Shown piece by piece: positions 29,744 through 33,229 of a stretch of DNA of 33,229 nucleotides. The translations under genes and the position numbers were made by a program. The stretch is taken from NCBI GenBank assembly GCA_015065285.1, contig SVQP01000023.1, positions 1 to 33,229 on the forward strand, given 5' to 3'. The DNA comes from Oscillospiraceae bacterium. GTDB taxonomy: Bacteria > Bacillota > Clostridia > Oscillospirales > CAG-272. Numbering within the stretch: position 1 is the stretch's first letter; each line of letters opens with the position of its first letter. The notes under the pieces were generated by a model that saw only the letters and a program-made list of their open reading frames with translations, had not been told where the DNA came from and searched no databases.

Positions 29744-29986
29744 TTATACCTTTGCGAGCACTTCTTTGGAAAAGAACTCTCCAACGTTTTCCGGAGTGAC
29801 GGAATGGAAGGAATCATTGACCGTGACGCACACGCCCTGCTGGCACTTGCCCATGCAAAAGGTGCCGCCAAGCTCTACCTTATCGCCCAGATTGTTCTCG
29901 GCGATCAGATACTGAAGCTGCTCTACTACCTGACGAGAGCCCTTGATGTGGCAGGAAGAACCGATACAAACTGTAATTTTAAGCAT
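29744..29986 (-). CDS. NuoE-like [2Fe-2S] thioredoxin-fold protein, copy 2
   Basis: An 80-aa protein with the same ligand pattern: C7-x4-C12 (CIGSSC) and C44-x3-C48 (CMGKC). It is a paralogue of the next gene, 5 nt away, and probably arose by tandem duplication. It is the first gene of the operon that ends at 25182; GAGG is 9 nt before the ATG. No TGn-type promoter is visible in the 74 nt in front of it, only a weak TTGTCG/TATCAT pair with 17-bp spacing at about 30050-30078, so transcription may partly come from the adhE unit. Confidence 0.87.
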   Translation of the reverse strand: MLKITVCIGSSCHIKGSRQVVEQLQYLIAENNLGDKVELGGTFCMGKCQQGVCVTVNDSFHSVTPENVGEFFSKEVLAKV

Positions 29987-30014
29987 AATATTTACCTCAC
30001 ATTATTTATTAGGG

Positions 30015-30044
30015 GTAGCGGCGGGAGCCATGCTCCCGCCCTAC
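30015..30044. repeat. Palindromic intergenic element
   Basis: A hairpin: GTAG, one unpaired C, GGCGGGAGC, loop CAT, GCTCCCGCC, CTAC. It has no T-tract on either strand, so it is not a normal intrinsic terminator. It sits between the APH-like gene and the hydrogenase operon. Its GTAGGG beginning (minus strand) is also found in the repeats at 39-66 and 217-244. Confidence 0.75.
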
Positions 30045-30060
30045 GATTATGATAGTTCGA

Positions 30061-30819
30061 TTACTGATAATCGACAACGCCGACCCAGCTTGCAAGGAAC
30101 TCGCGCTCCTTCTCGTTGCCCTTGACAGACTGCGAAGCTGCCACGATGGGCATCCACTTCTGCACGTACTGCTTTGCGGTATCGCTCTTTTTGCAGAAGG
30201 TATCAAGGTAAAGCTCCGCACCGGCAATATCACCGTTCAGCCAGAACAAGAGGTAGGTGCGTGCCACGTCAGCAGACGCGTTGCCCTGCGTTGCGTGAGA
30301 CCAGTCGATGATGTAGGGAGTACCGTTCTCGGCAATAATGATGTTGGAGGGGTTAAAGTCGCCGTGACAAACCTTGTTGTGCTTGGGCATCGACTCAAGA
30401 CGCGTGTGAAGATCGTAACGGGTGGTCGCGTCAAACTCGGTCTGTGCGATCTTGCGGTTCATCTTGTCCTTGAGCTTATTCAGCAGCGGGCAGGTCTTTG
30501 CGTGCACGCCCATCTGCAATTCGACCAGCAGCTCGATGTATGCAGCCTTCTTGTCTGCATCATCCTCTGCCTCCTTGATCAGCTGCGCCAGCGTCTTACC
30601 CTTGATGAACTCGGAAACGATTGCCCACTTGCCGTCGATCATGGTCACCTCAAGCACCTTGGGGATGTTCAGTCCGGTCTCTTCAATTCTCGCCTGGTTG
30701 AGTGCCTCGTTGAGCACGTCTGCCTTGGAATATTCTGCGTTGAATACCTTGACGCATCGATCGCCGTCACGGTAGATGGTCTTGTTATTTCTTACTGCAA
30801 TTACTCTATCAAGATTCAT
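30061..30819 (-). CDS. APH-fold small-molecule or protein kinase
   Basis: A 252-aa protein of the aminoglycoside-phosphotransferase/choline-kinase fold. VKVFN (about 24-28) provides the ATP-binding Lys, CHGDFNPSNIII is the catalytic loop (Asp of HGDFNxxN), and IIDWSHA is the Mg-binding DxD-type motif (Asp before Trp). No resistance-specific signature is visible. AAGGAGG precedes the ATG. It starts 18 nt after adhE stops, on the same strand, with no terminator between, so it is probably cotranscribed with it. The substrate is unknown; a link to fermentative control is inference only. Choline or ethanolamine kinase-like activity is another option, though it lies far from the nucleotidyltransferase gene. 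Confidence 0.83.
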   Translation of the reverse strand: MNLDRVIAVRNNKTIYRDGDRCVKVFNAEYSKADVLNEALNQARIEETGLNIPKVLEVTMIDGKWAIVSEFIKGKTLAQLIKEAEDDADKKAAYIELLVELQMGVHAKTCPLLNKLKDKMNRKIAQTEFDATTRYDLHTRLESMPKHNKVCHGDFNPSNIIIAENGTPYIIDWSHATQGNASADVARTYLLFWLNGDIAGAELYLDTFCKKSDTAKQYVQKWMPIVAASQSVKGNEKEREFLASWVGVVDYQ

Positions 30820-30837
30820 GTGTTTTTCCTCCTTAAA

Positions 30838-33229
30838 TTAAGCCTTTTTGCCCTTGCGATAGGGGGTCTTGATTGCATCGGGAGTCTGAACGTCGAGATC
30901 TGTCGCGGGCATAGCCTGCTCAACGAAGTGCTTGCCATAGTAAGCGTTGAGGTACATCTGCTTGATCTCGCTCATCAGAGGATATCTGGGGTTTGCACCG
31001 GTGCATTGATCGTCGAATGCCTGCTCTACCATGTCGTCAAGACGGGCAAGGAAGTCCGCTTCGTCAATGCCGTAGTCCTTGATGGTTTCCTTGATACCAA
31101 CGCGTGCCTTGAGGTCGTTGATCGCCTTGATCAGATTCTCAAGCTTCTCTTCGTTGGTCTTACCGCCAAGGCCTAAGTAGTCAGCGATCTCTGCATATCT
31201 TGCCAGGGTGTGAGGATGATCGTACTGCGAGAAGGTACCCATCTTTGCGGGAGCCTCGGAAGCGTTGAAGCGAAGCACCTCTTCGATCATCAGAGCGTTT
31301 GCAACACCGTGGGGCAGATGGTGGAATGCACCCAGCTTGTGTGCCATGGAGTGGCAGACACCGAGGAATGCATTTGCAAATGCCATACCTGCCATGGTCG
31401 CAGCGTTTGCCATCTTTTCACGGGCTACGACGTCGGTCTGACCGTTATCATAGGCTCTGGGCAGGTACTCGAAGATCATCTTGAGCGAACGGAGTGCAAG
31501 GCCATCGGTGTAGTCGGTTGCAAGCATTGCAGCGTATGCCTCAAGCGCGTGAGTCACAGCGTCGATACCCGAAGCTGCGGTCAGACCGCGAGGAGCGGAC
31601 ATGTGGAAATCGGTGTCGATGATTGCCATGTTGGGCAGCAGCTCGTAGTCAGCCAGAGGATACTTGACGCCGGTCTTTTCATCGGTGATAACGGCAAAGG
31701 GAGTGACCTCGGAGCCGGTACCTGCGGAAGTGGGAATTGCAATGAAGTACGCCTTCTCACCCATCTTGGGGAAGGTGTAGATTCTCTTACGGATATCGAT
31801 AAATCTCATTGCCATATCCATAAAGTCTGCTTCGGGATGCTCGTAAAGCACCCACATGATCTTAGCTGCGTCCATCGCAGAGCCGCCGCCAAGCGCAATG
31901 ATGGTATCGGGCTGGAATGCCTTCATTTGTGCAGCACCCTCGGTTGCGTTAGCAAGCGTGGGATCGGGCTGCACGTTAAAGAAGGTGGTATGCTGAATGC
32001 CCATCTCGTCCAGCTTATCGGTGATCGGCTTGGTATAACCGTTCTGATAAAGGAAGGTATCGGTTACGATGAACGCCTTCTTTGCGCCTCTTACGGTGCG
32101 CAGCTCATCAAGCGCCACGGGGAGGCAACCCTTTTTAATGTACACCTTTCCGGGTGTTCTGAACCAAAGCATGTTTTCTCTCCTCTCGGCTACTGTCTTA
32201 ATGTTGAGCAGGTGCTTGACACCTACGTTTTCGGATACGCTGTTACCGCCCCAAGAGCCGCATCCCAGCGTGAGCGAGGGAGCCAGCTTGAAGTTGTAAA
32301 GGTCGCCGATACCGCCGTGCGCGGAGGGCGTGTTGACCAGAATACGGCAGGTTCTCATTCTGCTTTGGTAAGCAGCAAGCTTTTCCGTTTCGGTGATCTC
32401 ATTGATGTACAGAGAGGAGGTGTGACCAAAGCCGCCGTCCTCAACCAACTTGTCTGCCTTGTCAAGAGCTTCTGCAAAGGTCTTGACCTTGTACATAGCA
32501 AGCACGGGAGAGAGCTTCTCGTGCGCAAATTCCTCGGAAAGCTCTACGCTCTCCACCTCACCGATCAGAATCTTGGTGCCGACAGGAACAATTACGCCTG
32601 CAAGCTCGGCAATCTTAGCTGCCTTCTGACCAACGATCTTTGCGTTGAGTGCGCCGTTGATGATAATGGTCTTACGCACCTTTTCGGTTTCCATGGGATC
32701 CAAGAAGTAGCATCCGCGTGCCGCAAACTCTGCCTTGACTGCATCATAGATGCTCTCAAGTACGATCACGGACTGCTCGGAAGCGCAGATCATGCCGTTA
32801 TCAAAGGTCTTAGAGTGAATGATCGAGTTGACTGCGAGCAGAATGTCAGCGGTTTCGTCGATGATGGCAGGGGTGTTGCCTGCACCAACGCCGAGCGCGG
32901 GCTTGCCGCTGGAGTATGCAGCCTTGACCATGCCGGGGCCACCGGTTGCGAGAATGATATCCGCTTCCTTCATAACGGTGTTGGTCATGTCCAGAGAAGG
33001 AACGTCGATCCAGTCGATGATGCCCTCGGGTGCGCCTGCTGCAACGGCAGCTTCAAGCACCAGCTTTGCAGCTGCAATGGTGGAATTCTTTGCTCTGGGG
33101 TGAGGGCTGATGATAATAGCGTTACGGGTTTTGAGTGCCAGCAAGCACTTGAAGATTGCGGTGGAGGTGGGGTTGGTCGTAGGAATTACAGCGGCAACAA
33201 CACCGATGGGCTCAAAACCCGTAACGCTA
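30838..33229 (-). CDS. adhE: Bifunctional acetaldehyde-CoA/alcohol dehydrogenase (partial, N-terminus off the right edge)
   Basis: The frame stays open to the right edge, so the gene is cut by the window; about 796 codons are present and roughly 70-100 N-terminal residues are missing. The apparent start at 33144 is an internal TTG. The aldehyde dehydrogenase half contains IPTTNPTSTAIFK (codons 33228-33145) and the active-site Cys in FDNGMICASEQ (codon 32785-32787). The iron-dependent alcohol dehydrogenase half begins near MLWFRTPGKVYIKKG and has the NAD-binding ALGGGS, then metal ligands in DAVTHALEAY and the SMAHKLGAFHHLPHG segment. The enzyme reduces acetyl-CoA to acetaldehyde and ethanol with NADH, disposing of fermentation electrons, and typically forms spirosomes. 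It is followed closely by the APH-like gene. Confidence 0.96.
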   Translation of the reverse strand, partial: SVTGFEPIGVVAAVIPTTNPTSTAIFKCLLALKTRNAIIISPHPRAKNSTIAAAKLVLEAAVAAGAPEGIIDWIDVPSLDMTNTVMKEADIILATGGPGMVKAAYSSGKPALGVGAGNTPAIIDETADILLAVNSIIHSKTFDNGMICASEQSVIVLESIYDAVKAEFAARGCYFLDPMETEKVRKTIIINGALNAKIVGQKAAKIAELAGVIVPVGTKILIGEVESVELSEEFAHEKLSPVLAMYKVKTFAEALDKADKLVEDGGFGHTSSLYINEITETEKLAAYQSRMRTCRILVNTPSAHGGIGDLYNFKLAPSLTLGCGSWGGNSVSENVGVKHLLNIKTVAERRENMLWFRTPGKVYIKKGCLPVALDELRTVRGAKKAFIVTDTFLYQNGYTKPITDKLDEMGIQHTTFFNVQPDPTLANATEGAAQMKAFQPDTIIALGGGSAMDAAKIMWVLYEHPEADFMDMAMRFIDIRKRIYTFPKMGEKAYFIAIPTSAGTGSEVTPFAVITDEKTGVKYPLADYELLPNMAIIDTDFHMSAPRGLTAASGIDAVTHALEAYAAMLATDYTDGLALRSLKMIFEYLPRAYDNGQTDVVAREKMANAATMAGMAFANAFLGVCHSMAHKLGAFHHLPHGVANALMIEEVLRFNASEAPAKMGTFSQYDHPHTLARYAEIADYLGLGGKTNEEKLENLIKAINDLKARVGIKETIKDYGIDEADFLARLDDMVEQAFDDQCTGANPRYPLMSEIKQMYLNAYYGKHFVEQAMPATDLDVQTPDAIKTPYRKGKKA

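Noticed and set aside
30061-30819. An aminoglycoside resistance gene
   Set aside because: Only the general APH fold motifs are seen. The chromosomal position behind adhE and lack of mobile elements argue against acquired resistance.
33144-33229. Treating 33144 as the start of adhE
   Set aside because: That codon is a TTG inside the conserved aldehyde dehydrogenase region. The frame is open to the window edge and encodes IPTTNPTSTAIFK upstream of it, so the gene is cut by the window.

Overview
The window looks like a chromosomal segment from an anaerobic, fermentative Clostridia-type Firmicute, probably a gut Oscillospiraceae/Lachnospiraceae-like lineage. The basis is a bifunctional AdhE, two [FeFe]-hydrogenase-type proteins, strong AGGAGG ribosome binding sites, lipoprotein signals, Gram-positive intrinsic terminators, and plant-polysaccharide glycosidases. 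Base composition is moderate (about half GC by eye). No rRNA, tRNA, CRISPR array, prophage or transposase was found.

Layout, left to right. (1) 1-384: no gene; a 28-bp inverted repeat and two intrinsic terminators. (2) 385-1122 (-): DUF4886/SGNH-like hydrolase. (3) 1212-5573 (-): a uptake/activation operon made of a lipoprotein binding protein, an ATPase and a fused double permease of the iron(III)/2-aminoethylphosphonate type, followed by a LicC-like nucleotidyltransferase carrying an N-terminal winged helix. (4) 5719-9854 (-): a cell-surface polymer block with a sulfatase-fold (LTA-synthase-like) membrane enzyme, a YidC insertase fused to a CDP-glycerol glycerophosphotransferase domain, and a 69-aa single-span membrane protein with its own promoter. 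(5) 10020-15750: divergently transcribed glycosidases, a cytoplasmic alpha-L-rhamnosidase-type enzyme on one side and a membrane-anchored carbohydrate-binding protein plus a GH106-like enzyme on the other. (6) 15853-19884 (-): a lipoprotein, an AAA ATPase, a GH28-like beta-helix protein and a SASA-type esterase lipoprotein. (7) 19986-24912: small membrane proteins, a MATE exporter (+) and a class-A-beta-lactamase-fold serine hydrolase. (8) 25182-29986 (-): a five-gene operon with two NuoE-like [2Fe-2S] proteins, a PAS-containing [FeFe]-hydrogenase-type sensor, a SpoIIE phosphatase and a second [FeFe]-hydrogenase-type protein. (9) 30061-33229 (-): an APH-fold kinase downstream of a truncated-by-window adhE.

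How the genes may work together. Blocks 3 and 4 read as uptake and CDP-activation of a small phospho-compound and its transfer onto an envelope polymer; this is inferred from neighbourhood only. Blocks 5 and 6 fit binding, deacetylation and hydrolysis of rhamnose-rich, pectin-like plant glycans. Blocks 8 and 9 fit fermentation: AdhE disposes of reductant as ethanol, and the hydrogenase-type sensor with the phosphatase could signal redox or H2 status.

A notable window-wide pattern is that all eleven promoters I could identify have a 17-bp spacer and an extended -10 TGn element.
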